Source: Alopecurus myosuroides
Lineage: Eukaryota > Streptophyta > Magnoliopsida > Poales > Poaceae
Assembly: GCA_028641055.1 (NCBI GenBank)
Contig: CM054062.1
Coordinates: forward strand, 24,126,536-24,190,535
DNA length: 64,000 nt
Direction of reading: 5' to 3'
The notes beneath the pieces were generated by a model. It did no database searches. It was given only the letters and a program-made list of their open reading frames with translations, and was not told the DNA's origin. A program made the translations under genes and the position numbers. Below are positions 21,595 to 32,644 of the stretch, in pieces (the stretch's first letter is position 1; each line of letters begins with the position of its first letter).

Positions 21595-22663
21595 TGCTAA
21601 CCTTTCAGCTGAGGAAGAAGAGAAATTAGTTGATGTGCTTAAAGCTCACCGTAAGGCTATTGGTTATTCTCTTGATGATCTTAAGGGCATAAGTCCAGCT
21701 CTATGTATGCATAAAATTAATTTGGAAGAAGATGCTAAACCTGTTGTTGATTTCCAACACCGTCTACATCCAAAAATGAAGGAAGTGGTAAGAAAGGAGG
21801 TAATTCGACTCATAGAGGCTGGTATTATTTATCCTATAGCTGATAGTAAATGGGTTAGTCTTGTTCATTGTGTTCCTAAGAAAGGTGGAATTACTGTGGT
21901 TCCTAATAAAGATGATGAACTTGTTGCTCAACGTACTGTTGTTGGTTATAGAATGTGCATTGATTATAGAAAATTAAATAAAGCAACTCGTAAGGACCAT
22001 TATCCATTGCCCTTTATTGATCAAATGCTAGAGAGATTATCTAAACATTCTCACTTTTGTTATTTAGATGGGTATTCAGGCTTCTCTCAAATTCCAGTTC
22101 ATAGTGATGATCAGGAAAAGACCACTTTTACTTGCCCATATGGTACATTTGCTTATAGGAGAATGCCTTTTGGTTTATGTAATGCGCCTGCTACTTTTCA
22201 GAGATGCATGAATGCTATATTTGCTTATTATATTGAAAAGATAGTGGAAGTCTTTATGGATGATTTTTCGGTGTATGGTACTTTTTTCGATAATTGCTTG
22301 TTCAACCTTAACAAAGTTTTGCAGTGTTGTGAAGACCAACACCTTGTTCTTAATTGGGAGAAGTGTCACTTTATGGTAACAGAGGGAATTGTTCTTGGGC
22401 ATCGTATTTATGGAAGAGGAATAGAATTTGACCCAGCAAAAATTGAAGCTATTGAGAAATTACCATATCCAAGAGACATCAAAGGTATAAGAAGTTTTCT
22501 CGGTCATGCAGGTTTTTATCGTAGGTTCATTAAAGATTTCTCTAAAATATCAAAGCCTCTAACCAATCTTTTGCAAAAGGATGTTCTGTTTTCTTTTAAT
22601 GATGATTGCATAGAATCCTTTAATGTTTTAAAGAAAGCCTTAATAACTGCACCTATTATTTAA
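21551..22663 (+). CDS. pol: Athila reverse transcriptase
   Basis: The Gypsy-type RT has the motifs VVGYRMCIDYRKLNKAT, YLDGYSGFSQIPVHSDDQEK and MPFGLCNAPATFQRCM. The catalytic VFMDDFSVYG lies near 22250-22280, followed by the thumb and connection (FLGHAGFYRRFIKDFSKI). It copies element RNA into DNA. The frame ends at TAA 22661-22663 within APII-stop-PPDWN, where a Gln is expected. This is a C-to-T type stop, and the same frame continues as RNase H. Confidence 0.9.
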   Translation: MHTWIRKNIYPVIISANLSAEEEEKLVDVLKAHRKAIGYSLDDLKGISPALCMHKINLEEDAKPVVDFQHRLHPKMKEVVRKEVIRLIEAGIIYPIADSKWVSLVHCVPKKGGITVVPNKDDELVAQRTVVGYRMCIDYRKLNKATRKDHYPLPFIDQMLERLSKHSHFCYLDGYSGFSQIPVHSDDQEKTTFTCPYGTFAYRRMPFGLCNAPATFQRCMNAIFAYYIEKIVEVFMDDFSVYGTFFDNCLFNLNKVLQCCEDQHLVLNWEKCHFMVTEGIVLGHRIYGRGIEFDPAKIEAIEKLPYPRDIKGIRSFLGHAGFYRRFIKDFSKISKPLTNLLQKDVLFSFNDDCIESFNVLKKALITAPII

Positions 22664-24118
22664 CCTCCTGATTGGAACTTGCCCTTTGAAATTATGTGTG
22701 ATGCTAGTGATTATGCAGTTGGAGCTGTTTTAGGACAAAGGGTTGATAAGAAATTGAATGTTATTTACTATGCTAGTAAAACACTAGATGGTGCTCAAAG
22801 AAATTATGCTACAACTGAAAAAGAATTTTTAGCGGTAATATTTGCATGTGATAAATTTAGATCTTACATAATTGATTCAAAAGTCACTCTGCACTCTGAT
22901 CATTCTGCTATTAAATATTTGATGAATAAGAAAGATGCTAAGCCTAGGCTAATAAGATGGGTACTTTTGTTGCAAGAATTTGATTTACACATAGTAGATA
23001 GGAAAGGAGAAGATAATCCCGTAGCTGATCATCTTTCTAGAATGGAAAATATACCTGATGATCCTATTCCTATTAATGATAGTTTTGCTAATGAACAACT
23101 TTCCCTTGTTAGTGTTTCTAGTGCTAAAGTTGCATCTCCTTGGTTTGCCAATTATGCAAATTTTATTGTTGGGAAAGTTATGCCACCACAATTTACTTAC
23201 CAGCAAAGAAAGAAATTCTTTTATGACCTTAGACATTATTTTTGGGATGATCCATTCTTGTATAAGAAAAGTGTTGATGTCATTATTAGACGTTGTGTAC
23301 CTGAGCATGAACAACATGCTATTATAAGAGATTGTCATGACAGTCCCTATGGAGGATATCATGCAGGAGATCGTACTGCAGCAAAGGTATTACAATGTGG
23401 TTTTTATTGGCCTACTCTATTCAAGGATTGTGCTGAATATATTAAAACTTGTGATAAATGTCAAAGAGTAGGAAACATTGGTAGAAGGAATGAAATGCCT
23501 ATGAACTATACATTACCACTTAAACCATTTGATGTGTGGGGTTTTGACTTTATGGGACCATTTCCTGCATCTAGTACAAAACATACTCACATTTTGGTTG
23601 ATGTTGATTATGTTACAAAATGGGTAGAAGCAATTCCTACTAAGAGTGCATACCATGCCACAGCCATGCAAATGCTTAAAGAAATTATTTTCCCTAGATT
23701 TGGTGTTCCTAGATTTTTAATTACTGATGGTGGATCTCATTTTATGCATGGTGTTCTTAGAAAAACATTGACAAAATATAATGTTAATCATAGAATTGCA
23801 TCACCCTATCATCCTCAAACTAGTGGAGAAGTTGAATTAAGTAATAGGCAAATTAAACTTATTTTAGAGAAAACAGTAAACAGAGCTAGATCTGATTGGC
23901 CACTTAAAATTAATGATGCATTGTGGGCTTATAGAACTGCTTATAAAAATCCTATGGGTATGTCTCCTTATAAAATGGTTTATGGAAAAGCATGTCATTT
24001 ACTCGTTGAATTAGAACATAAAGCTAGATGGGCTATTAAGAAATTAAATTTTGATTTAAAAACAGCGGGGGAGAAGAGATTGCTTGACCTAAATCTATTA
24101 GATGAATGGAGGAATTAA
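22664..24118 (+). CDS. pol: Athila RNase H and integrase
   Basis: In frame with RT after the TAA. RNase H shows [41 protein letters not shown] and [10 protein letters not shown]. The integrase zinc finger (HHCC) runs from about 23330 to 23470 ([25 protein letters not shown]). The catalytic Asp residues are in [10 protein letters not shown] and LITDGGSHF and the Glu in [15 protein letters not shown] at 24116-24118 breaks the frame within EEWRN-stop-AYESAK, again where Gln is usual. The C-terminal part follows in the same frame. Confidence 0.9.
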   Translation, partial: PPDWNLPFEIMCDASDYAVGAVLGQRVDKKLNVIYYASKTLDGAQRNYATTEKEFLAVIFACDKFRSYIIDSKVTLHSDHSAIKYLMNKKDAKPRLIRWVLLLQEFDLHIVDRKGEDNPVADHLSRMENIPDDPIPINDSFANEQLSLVSVSSAKVASPWFANYANFIVGKVMPPQFTYQQRKKFFYDLRHYFWDDPFLYKKSVDVIIRRCVPEHEQHAIIRDCHDSPYGGYHAGDRTAAKVLQCGFYWPTLFKDCAEYIKTCDKCQRVGNIGRRNEMPMNYTLPLKPFDVWGFDFMGPFPASSTKHTHILVDVDYVTKWVEAIPTKSAYHATAMQMLKEIIFPRFGVPRFLITDGGSHFMHGVLRKTLTKYNVNHRIASPYHPQTSGEVELSNRQIKLILEKTVNRARSDWPLKINDALWAYRTAYKNPMGMSPYKMVYGKACHLLVELEHKARWAIKKLNFDLKTAGEKRLLDLNLLDEWRN

Positions 24119-24478
24119 GCATATGAAAGTGCAAAATTGTTTAAAGAGAAAGTTAAAATTTGGCATGACAAGAAAATTAAAAGAAAGGAATTTAAAGTAG
24201 GTGATCAAGTCCTATTGTACAACTCTCGTTTTAAGTTTTCTGCAGGGAAATTAGCTTCAAAATGGCAGGGTCCATTGATAGTACAGGAGGTATACCGTTC
24301 GGGGGCCATCCGTCTTCACGGTGATATGAAAGGTAAACCTCATGTGGTCAATGGACAACGCCTAAAACATTATATTGCAGGAAAGAGCTTCATAGGAACC
24401 ATCGAGGAGATAAAGTTAATGACACCGGAGGAGATAATTGTAAGGGATCCTGCAGTTTCAGAATCCCAAATTCAATAA
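24119..24478 (+). CDS. pol: Athila integrase C-terminal part
   Basis: In frame with the integrase after the TAA at 24116. It begins AYESAKLFKEKVKIWHDKKI and contains GDQVLLYNSRFKFSAGKLAS and the chromatin- or DNA-binding-like segment WQGPLIVQEVYRSGAIRLHG. No chromodomain is seen, as expected for Athila. The ORF ends at the TAA at 24476-24478. Confidence 0.82.
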   Translation, partial: AYESAKLFKEKVKIWHDKKIKRKEFKVGDQVLLYNSRFKFSAGKLASKWQGPLIVQEVYRSGAIRLHGDMKGKPHVVNGQRLKHYIAGKSFIGTIEEIKLMTPEEIIVRDPAVSESQIQ

Positions 24479-24559
24479 TTTACAGTTATTGTGTTTGGAA
24501 GCTTCTCGGAATTGCGTGAAAACTTACAAAACTCATTTTTTATGGAAATTAACGTGTGG

Positions 24560-24740
24560 GACAAGAAAATTGGAAGGAATTGGACCTCGAGGGGGAAAAG
24601 AGGACCCCACACGCGGCCAGATTACTTGGCCGCATGGAGGTACCCCTTTTCCACCTCGGAGTCCCGTTCCGTCTCGTTTTCGACTCCGACACTTCGTCTT
24701 ACCCTAAAACCCGTCAATATATACCCCTTTTGTCGATCTA
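24560..24740 (+). promoter_or_regulatory. LTR-like promoter cassette between pol and the third ORF
   Basis: This non-coding stretch repeats LTR features: AGAGGACCCCACACGCGGCC followed by the inverted repeat CACGCGGCCA/TGGCCGCATG (24610-24636). A TATA-like AATATATACC lies near 24717-24725. The arrangement matches that of the LTRs at 757-870 and 42071-42097. An internal promoter for the third ORF is inferred. Confidence 0.45.
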
Positions 24741-24857
24741 ATCCCGCACCGAGAGTTCTCGCGCGATCTTTGTTTCTGCTGTGTCTGTCTGCCAGGGTTT
24801 AGCCATGTCAAGCTCCGGATCCAACCTAGGGGGGAAGATCCACCCAAGGGAGGCATT

Positions 24858-25355
24858 GTGAACCATTACCTCAACTCCGTGATGACCCCCATGAAAACCC
24901 TGACCTTGAAGGATGGTGTGTTGCTCATGGAGGAGGTGAAGGCTCCCAAGACCGAAGGCACGCTGGAGGAGAGGCTGGAGGCTCTGGAACAAACAGTTTT
25001 CAGGTATAACTCTATTGTTGAACGCAGCCTTGATGCCCACCACTTCATGAATCTGGAGCTGGAGAAGAAGATAGAGGAGTACGAGGAGAGGATCAAGGAC
25101 CTGGGGACTAGGTATCTGCGTGTCATATCAGAGATGGATAGGTACCAAGCTCTGATGTGGGACATGGAGAACCAGAACTGTGAGTATGAAGAACGTTTCA
25201 AGAAGATTGCAGAAGCTTCCACTCTCAGGTACAATGATCCACCCATGTCCTTCCATACTAGAAGGCCTTTTCCATGGAAGCAGGTAGAGTGGAAGGAAGA
25301 TTACGACAAGAAGAAGAAAGAGTGGTGGGCTGAGTACGAGAAGAAGGGAGAATGA
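24858..25355 (+). CDS. Athila third ORF, coiled-coil protein
   Basis: This 165-residue ORF is intact. It lies between pol and the 3' non-coding tail, where Athila elements carry an extra, often 'env-like', ORF. It is rich in Glu and Lys with heptad-like Leu spacing from residues 30 to 110 (LEERLEALEQTVFRYNSIVE and MNLELEKKIEEYEERIKDLG), so a coiled coil is likely. No signal peptide or membrane segment is visible. A strongly charged tail (KEDYDKKKKEWWAEYEKKGE) ends it. An upstream in-frame start near 24800 may be the original start, followed by decay. Confidence 0.55.
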   Translation: MNHYLNSVMTPMKTLTLKDGVLLMEEVKAPKTEGTLEERLEALEQTVFRYNSIVERSLDAHHFMNLELEKKIEEYEERIKDLGTRYLRVISEMDRYQALMWDMENQNCEYEERFKKIAEASTLRYNDPPMSFHTRRPFPWKQVEWKEDYDKKKKEWWAEYEKKGE

Positions 25356-25491
25356 AGAAATTACCGCAACCATCTAAGCTTGGGGGAGTTTCACCTATCC
25401 CCCGTCTTTTATCAGCTTTATCATGTCTATCTAGTTTTGGTGTGTCTTGCTTTTATTATCTAGTTATCGTTTTCGTTTAGGCTTGAGTGAG

Positions 25492-25496
25492 CTCAT
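25492..25496 (+). repeat. Target-site duplication CTCAT, left copy
   Basis: CTCAT precedes the terminus TGTCGTGG; the partner copy is at 40416-40420. The sequence outside the two copies is the Athila tail. Confidence 0.85.
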
Positions 25497-26324
25497 TGTC
25501 GTGGTGGTGTCACGGCAGATGCCATAGCATGGCTAAAGTTGTGGGGACGATGGACGCTGGAGGCGCTCGGGGAGGGATCACGCAGCGAGTAGCCGCGTGA
25601 GGATGAATCTAGCACTGCAGACAACAAGATCTACCCAGGTTCAGGGCCCTCGTGTGGAGGTAAAACCCCTACTCCTGCCTTTCTCTCTTTATATTGTTAT
25701 CTCACCGAGTAGCCACAATACAAGTTTCTGCCTACTGTCGAGTAGCCACTCTTCTCTCTATGCAACTGTAGCCTCTAGTCGTGTCGTCCCTCGCGCAGGA
25801 GGAGGCAGGGCACCTTATATACTGGTGCCCAGCCGGATACAGCCAAGATGTCGACATAGTGTGCACACTGCACACTTCCAGCTTCCCGCTGACAGCTTTG
25901 GCTTCCTAGTTTGTCTCCGTGTGGAAAGTCGTTGTGCAAAACCAAGAAGCTGATGTGTTATCACTGACACTGTCACGGGGCAGGCCCCCTAACCTGCGAC
26001 GCCCTGCTGACACCCTGGCGCGGATAAGCACGCGCTCTGCAGATGAACAGTGCTCAAGTACGGACCCAGGATACACGGGATCCTGTGTCAGAATGGTCCC
26101 TTTGACTTCTGGCCCGAGTAGGAGACCGCCATTTCTACTCGGGCCACTTCCTCTACTCGGAAGAGAGTAATTTCCTTGATTCTTTCTCCTGGCCATCAGT
26201 ATGTACGGCCGAATAGCAGTCGACCGGGTAGCGAGTACCGGGTAGCCAGCTACTCTGCCTAATGTCTCTTCTGATCTTGCCCTTAGCACTTGCCTTTGCC
26301 CTACTCGGGGGTAACCCCCCGACA
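25497..26324 (-). repeat. Tat element LTR, left copy (3' LTR in element orientation)
   Basis: 828 bp from TGTCGTGGTGG to CCCCCCGACA. It is nearly identical to 39602-40415. It holds an extra 14 bp of the form GCGAGTACCGGGTA near 26235 that the other LTR lacks. The motif CGAGTAG recurs in the LTR. Confidence 0.9.
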
Positions 26325-26837
26325 TTAGTCCCCGAAGCTGGTAGAGTCCTGCGAACTTGTCCACTGGGCTCTTCCAGCTTAAAAACCAATCCTGCCTTTG
26401 AACCTCAGGACGCCGAGTAGAACCTCCGAGTAGCCCTTAATTCTGGCTCAAGTTTCTTCTCTTCCGAATAGAACCATTTCTCTTCTCTGTCGCCGAGTAA
26501 AATGACTTTGCGGAATTTCTGGAGAGAATCTCGGCGTGCCAGATCAAATCCGCCTTTCCGCATTGCAACTGGACACGTGTCATGTTCCCGTACCCCCGAC
26601 GCCTCGGTGCTCGGGATATGACAGGCCACGCGCCCATCACTGCGACCTGGGCCCACCGGCCCGTTAGGTCACATCAAGTGCAGTTATTCTCCCACGATCT
26701 CGACGTGGGATCGATTGCGGCCGTTACGCGCGCCACCTGCGCTGTGTGCGTTTCTAACCGGCCCACACCCCACGTCGCACGATCTCCGTGCACAAACTGA
26801 TCCCACTAACTCTATCAGTAACGGCTACCCGAGGGGA

Positions 26838-26850
26838 GGGATAAATACCC
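26838..26850 (+). promoter_or_regulatory. TATA box upstream of the antisense gene
   Basis: GGGATAAATACCCC lies about 180 bp before the ATG at 27028 and faces the antisense gene. The 26325-27027 segment has no coding content and would be the promoter and 5' UTR of that gene. Confidence 0.5.
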
Positions 26851-27027
26851 CCTCGGTAACTCCTCTTTCCCCTTCTTGCCTTCATCCTCTCCTTGCCTCT
26901 TTGCCTCTCCGCCGCCACCAAGCACTCCGCCGCCGCGTATCTCACTGCGCCGCTGCTCCTTGCGACGCCAGAAGGCTAGCGATTTCCACCAAATTTCCGC
27001 AAATCTTCCACTGAATCTCTCTTCTCG

Positions 27028-30000
27028 ATGGCCCGCGATGACGATGCCCGCGCCGGATGGGCTGGATCCGAGGTCACGGCAGACGACTGCCAGTGGCTGG
27101 TGAACACCCGCCGGGTTCCCGCCGGCGTGCGTTGCAGGCCCTCGAACGGCGAGATCGTCCCCACTCCGGAGGCGGACGAGTTCGTCGTGTTCCTCGCTCA
27201 CTTGAAGCGAGGATTCGGGCTGCCCGTCTCGGATTTCTTCCGCTCCTTCCTCAACCATTTCGGGCTCCAGCCGCACCACCTGTCGCCGAACGCCCTGGTG
27301 ATGCTCGCATACCACGCCGTGGTGTGCGAGGCGTTCTTGGGTGTGCGCCCCATGGTGCACACCTGGGCGCGCTACTTCTTCTTCAGGAAGCAAAGCGTGC
27401 CCAAGCCGGGTAGCACGGAGAGCGCCCGCGGCATGACCAAGACCGGCAGCGCTATGATGGTGCAACGCGGCGGGACCAACCATCCGCGCATCAAGGGCCT
27501 CGACTCCGTGCGCAAGTGGCAGAGGTCCTTCTTCTACGTGAAGAATGTCTCTGTCGAGGAAGGAGTGCCCCCCCGTGGACGAGATCAACCTCCCAAAGTG
27601 GACCAACACGGCGCCTACCCAACAAAATTGGGGATACAAGCCACCACTGCAAGGCGACGTCCTCCAGATCAACAAGCGCCTCGCCGAGTTGAAGGATCTG
27701 GGGCTGAAGAGCGACGATCCGATCGCGTGCTGGATCTCCAGGCGAGTGCTCCCGCTGCAGCGCCGTGCGCACCTCATGTGCTACATGGGGGGCAACAGAG
27801 ACTGCACTCGGACGACCACGTTCGAGTTGAGCAACACGGATGTGGCCGTCTGGGCGCGCTCTATCATGAGCACCGGCCTCACCGACAACTGGCAATACGG
27901 CTTCGTGCCGTATAGCCGTACGAAGCCCATCGGACGGGTTAGTACTTTTCTGCTTTATCTTTGCAGCATGATACCGAGTAGACGGCCTTCCAGCTTAGGC
28001 TGCTTAGTATTCGCATGCTGTGCCGAGTAGAACTCCCGCTAGTATCCACTAGGCTTCATGTGTTTTGTGTTTGCACGTCATGTCGAGTAGATCACTTGCT
28101 AGTACCTGTTAGGCCTTATGTGCTTTGTGTTTGCATGCCATGCCGAGTGCCGAATCTTAGCCTAACACGCTTTGCACTTGTATTCCGTACCAAGTAGGAT
28201 TCCCTTGTGTTTCTCAACTGATTCGTACTGCCTGCTTGTAATTTCAGCACCTTGACCGCCAGCTTGTTGAAAACCAAGAGCTCCTTGAGGCCAACTGGGA
28301 CCCAGACCGGACAGAGGACGATGAGACCGCCTACGACACCCAGGACACCCTCTGTGTCCCTCATGCCGAACAGCGTGGTAAGCACCACGTCGATGCTTCC
28401 ATTTGGGATTGGTCTGAGGACGATGAAGAAGGTGACTGAGCCTGCCTCTGCAGCTACGGGTAGCGCTATCTCTTCTCCCTTTCCGCTTCTCACCTGCTTC
28501 CTCTCTTCCACTCTGCAGACGACGCAGACGTGGACGAGGAAGACGAGGACGTCTTCGACGTTGATCCGCTTGCGGTGGCCGCTCCCACCACTCGGAAGAG
28601 GGCGGGTAGCGGTGCTCAAGAGCCCGCCGCCAAGAAGCCGAAAGCCGAGAAGAAGAAGAAGCAGGTTTCAGGCCAAAGGCTACCCCCTTCCCGCAAAGGG
28701 TAAGCAGTTCCCCTCTGGTTTACATCTTGTCAATGCTTCCTGGTGTTCTTCTTTCCTTCCCCTTTTCTGAACTTCTTTTTCTCTTCAGCGCTCCCTTGGA
28801 CGCTGATGCTGCTGCTGCCCCCGCCAAGTCCAAGAAGAAAACACCCGTCGACCCCGAGTCTCTCATCAATCTTGATGAGGACGAGGAGGAGCCAGCCGCA
28901 CGGGATAGGACGCGTGAGTCCTCTCCCGCGAAGGAAGAAGAAGAAGGCACCAATGCCCAGGACACGGGCGCTGGTGTTCAAGACATGGACACGGAGCAGC
29001 AGGCCCGCGCAGAACCAGATGCGCCGAGTGCTGCTCAAGATGAGACCCCCTCTTCTCCTCCAGCTTCCACAGCTGGGGAGAACGCTGAACAAGACGCCGA
29101 GTATCAAGACCGTGCCGCCCTTGAGCGTCAGGAAGAGAACCAGGAGCAGCCGGAAGCTAAGGCTGCTGCCCAAGATGACCTCGCGGCCCCGCCGCAGGTA
29201 GAAGTAACAGGAGATGCACAACCAGACCCCGCTTCCGAGCAGCGGGTTAAGACGACTGCGGTGGAGCCGAACCCGCAGAGCCAAGCGCAGCCGGACGCTG
29301 CGCCGGGTAGCCAGCCTCCAGTGCCACCTACCCAGCGGGCTGCTCCACCCGCTGCACCAAGCTCTCCACAGCTCGTGAAGAAGACCAAGACTGCACCAAG
29401 CCCTCCAGCAAAGCAGGTCACCAAGAAGGCGGATGCCGCCAGTAAGCAGGCCATCCAGCCTGATGCTCCAGTCCGCAAGAACCCACCGCGCAACGCTATG
29501 CTGGACTCTGCCAAGATGCCGCCACCAAAACTACCCGTGAAGCCTGCCACGACGACTGGGCAGCTCACCATCGGCGCTACTGGCAGCTCGGCAGGCGCAG
29601 CCGCGGGATCAAGCGCTCAGGAACCGCCTAGCTACCTGCCCTACATGGTGCAGACGGCCCAGCAGTATGGCATCAAGCTGACCGCGGGCGAGAAGAAGGC
29701 CGCGCTTACAAAGGGCAAACAGGCCACGACTGTGGACTCCAAGTTGCCAGCAAAGCACAAGCCCCTCTCGATCTACTCGCGGGAGGTCCAAGAGACTGAG
29801 GTGGTGTCCCAGGGGTTCGAGCAGATGATTGACCGGGTAGGCTTCATCGACGCGGAGTGGAATAGCGAGGTCCTTGGCAACAAGACCTGAGACGGCCTGG
29901 CCTTGGGCCCGCTGGACCATTGGCGCACTGACTGGAACAAGGCGGACATGGGGTACAACCCCATGACCATTTCGTCCACCACCAGCACGCTGGCCGCGAG

Positions 30001-31974
30001 GATGTACGTCCACCGCAAGGCCGCTGAAGATCTCGAACAGACCTATGCTGTGAGTTTTGTTTGCTTTTTCCGAGTTGCGGTTTCTTGTTCCGAGTCGCAA
30101 TTTTCCTTCTTCTTCTATTCTTTTCTTTCTCCTTAACCATCATCCAGTCCCCGAGATTCGGGCCGAGTAGACGGGTATTCAACCGAGTTGCCGTCTTCTC
30201 GGGCCAAATCATCAAAACAATGTCTAACTCCTTTTCTTTCTCCTTCTCAGAATAGCCTCTTGAAGAGGACAACCCTTTACCGGCGGCTGCTCTGGAACCA
30301 CTCCATTGCCAAGAGGCGCCTTGAGGCCCTGGAAGCGGAGCGCAAGACCGATGCTGAAACGGAGAAAGCAGCCCTGGATCGTGCCCTCCAAATTTCAGCA
30401 CTCGAAAGTGAGCCTCCAACTATTCGGTTAATGCGTTTTTTGTTTATGCCCGTATGTGCACTTTGCTCTAACTCCTTCTACTCTGTAGGCAAACTTGAGA
30501 CGCTGACAGAGGAACACAAACACTGCCATGTCTTCGTTGAGTCTGCTGAGAGCAAGATTAAGGAACTTGAAGGTGGGTTGCCGTCTTCTTGGTTATTTTA
30601 CTCCTTTCTCTTGGCTACCCTGCTCGCTGTGCCGCTTCTGTCCGCAGAAGAGTACAAGAAGTTCAGTGAGGAGCATCTTGACTGTCTGAAGCCTGCCGAG
30701 TTGAAGCAGCAGATTGAGAGCCTACAGGTAGAGTTCAGGACCAGACACCTCGCCGAGATGGAACCGCTGCAAGTCCAACTGAAGACTGCCCTCCAGGACG
30801 CCATAGACCTTGCCGCCGAGAAGGACAAGATGGAGGCAGCTTTCAAGGCTAAGCAGAGGGCCCTCGAGTCGGAGAGCGAGACACTGAAGAAAAGCAACTC
30901 GGATCTCATGCTCCAGCTAGCCGAGTTCCGCAAGGTGGAAGAAAGGCATGTTGCTGATGAGGAGGCATGGAAGAGTAAGCTGCAATCGCTACTCTGCGAC
31001 AGGAATAGTAAGTTCTCGCTTCTCTGCGCCTCCCTGCTTCCTTCTTCCTCTCTGTTGTTTGACTTGCGTCTCTCCTCCGTTTCTAATCTCATCTGATAGC
31101 ATTTTCAGAAATTTTCCCCGACCTCTGCTCATCTTGCAAGCCTGCCCTGTCCAAGGCACAAGAAATTCGCACCGAGAAGGGACTGCCCATGGACACCAAG
31201 GCTTCGATTGAAGATAGCTTCACGAACCTTCAGGGCCAGGTTCAGCGTCTTAGGGGCTTGGGCACCGATTTGGCGTCCACTGCCTTTAAGCTTCCTGCTT
31301 TGTTCTGGCCCCAAGATGTTGTGCCCACAACCATCCGCGCTCTCGCCGAGAAGCTGAACAGCGTCAAAGCTGAATTGAAGAAATGGCATGCATCCGGAGC
31401 TCGGGCAGGCGCCGACATGCTTCTACTCTTCATTCGCAGCTGGTATGAGAATCTCAATCTCAATACCATCCTCGAGATGCGCCGGGACTCAAAGTGGGAG
31501 AAGGATCCCGAATGTGTGACTCGCCGCCAGGCAGTCGCATATGAGATCGCCTCCTACGCGGATACCGCATGCTTCATCGAAGGACTCACCGAGCCTGACA
31601 CTGACGCGGAAGGCGAGGATGAAGAGGAGGATGAAGATGACGACGAAGCCACCGAGTCTGAAGACCTGGCCTGCTTTGAAGACACTGGCGCCGAGAAGGG
31701 GAAGGGTAAGATTGTTGCGGGTAGCGACGAGGAGGCCGAGAGCCAAGATGCCAATGCCACCACCGAGATGGTGACCAACGCTGCTGCTCCCGAGTTGGGC
31801 TCTTCATCTGGCGCATCACTCGACGATGCGGCGCTACCCCGCACCCAGTCTACTGGCTCTACATCTGCTACCGACCCCATCTCCGTGGCCACAGCCACCT
31901 CAGATCAAGCAGCTGCCAACCTTGAAGCGGATGCTGCCGATGCCAACCTGGAGAACACCGCTACCTCGACCTAG
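27028..31974 (+). CDS. Antisense gene of the Tat element (Transposase_28-type domain), eight exons
   Basis: Splice sites and phases give the model 27028-27937, 28248-28431, 28517-28699, 28789-30049, 30251-30407, 30489-30572, 30648-31007, 31109-31974. Exon 1 carries the 'putative gypsy type transposon' domain (EADEFVVFLAHLKRGFGLPV, FFRSFLNHFGLQPHHLSPN). The middle exons encode a Lys-rich patch (AKKPKAEKKKKQ, a possible nuclear signal) and a long Ala/Pro/Gln-rich region. The later exons form a coiled coil and end in an acidic, Ser/Thr-rich tail. A frameshift in a C-run near 27570 and a TGA at 29888-29890 (Arg expected) break this copy. It is transcribed against gag-pol. Related antisense ORFs occur in Grande-like elements; their function is unknown. 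Confidence 0.72.
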
Positions 31975-32644
31975 TTATTTCCTGCAACACTTATGCCTTA
32001 AAACTTTTATCAGATCCTCGGGATGCCGGGTGCAGATGTATCGAACAATTATCTTTCCCGTTGCTACTCAGTTTTTATTCCACTTGACGTTTTATACTTA
32101 GTAATTTGAGCAAGTTTGGCTCGACGTCGGGTTGCGTTATCATGCGAGTCCCCGAGTCGCATTTTTCATCCACTCTTCCTTTTTATCTCAGCTCTTACCT
32201 GCAACTTGTTGATTTTTTGGTATTCGAGTCACAAGAGTTCAAAGTTGGAGTTTCAAATACTTAGCCACTTAGAAACAGTCATAGTAACGCTACCCACCAC
32301 CTAGCCGAAAAAAGTTAACAGAAAAGCAATAAAAAACACTCTATTCGGTTGCCACACGCGTCCTTCCCTTTGCAATTTTTCATGTGTTCATTGACTCTCT
32401 GGCTTGTTCTCTGGCTTGCCATGAAGCCGGGTTGCGGACAACAGCACAGTCGTAGAGTGTCCGATGAGTGTAAACACATTACTTGATATGCTTTTGAAAT
32501 TCTAAGCATAGCAACCGAGTAGACAAAGATACAGCAGAATAGAAACACTTAGAACGGTTTTTGGACGAGGGCAGTCCCCGAGTTCAATTTCAGATTGCAG
32601 AGTAGGGGTTTAACTCGGATAAGAAAGCACATACACACTTTTGC
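31975..32644. other. Spacer between the antisense gene and pol end
   Basis: About 670 bp lies between two convergent reading frames (antisense gene end at 31974, integrase stop at 32645). No domain was recognised. It would contain the 3' ends of both transcripts. Confidence 0.5.

Noticed and set aside
26574..27015. Short frames upstream of the antisense gene as separate genes
   Set aside because: They are within the presumed promoter and 5' UTR and overlap each other; no domain.
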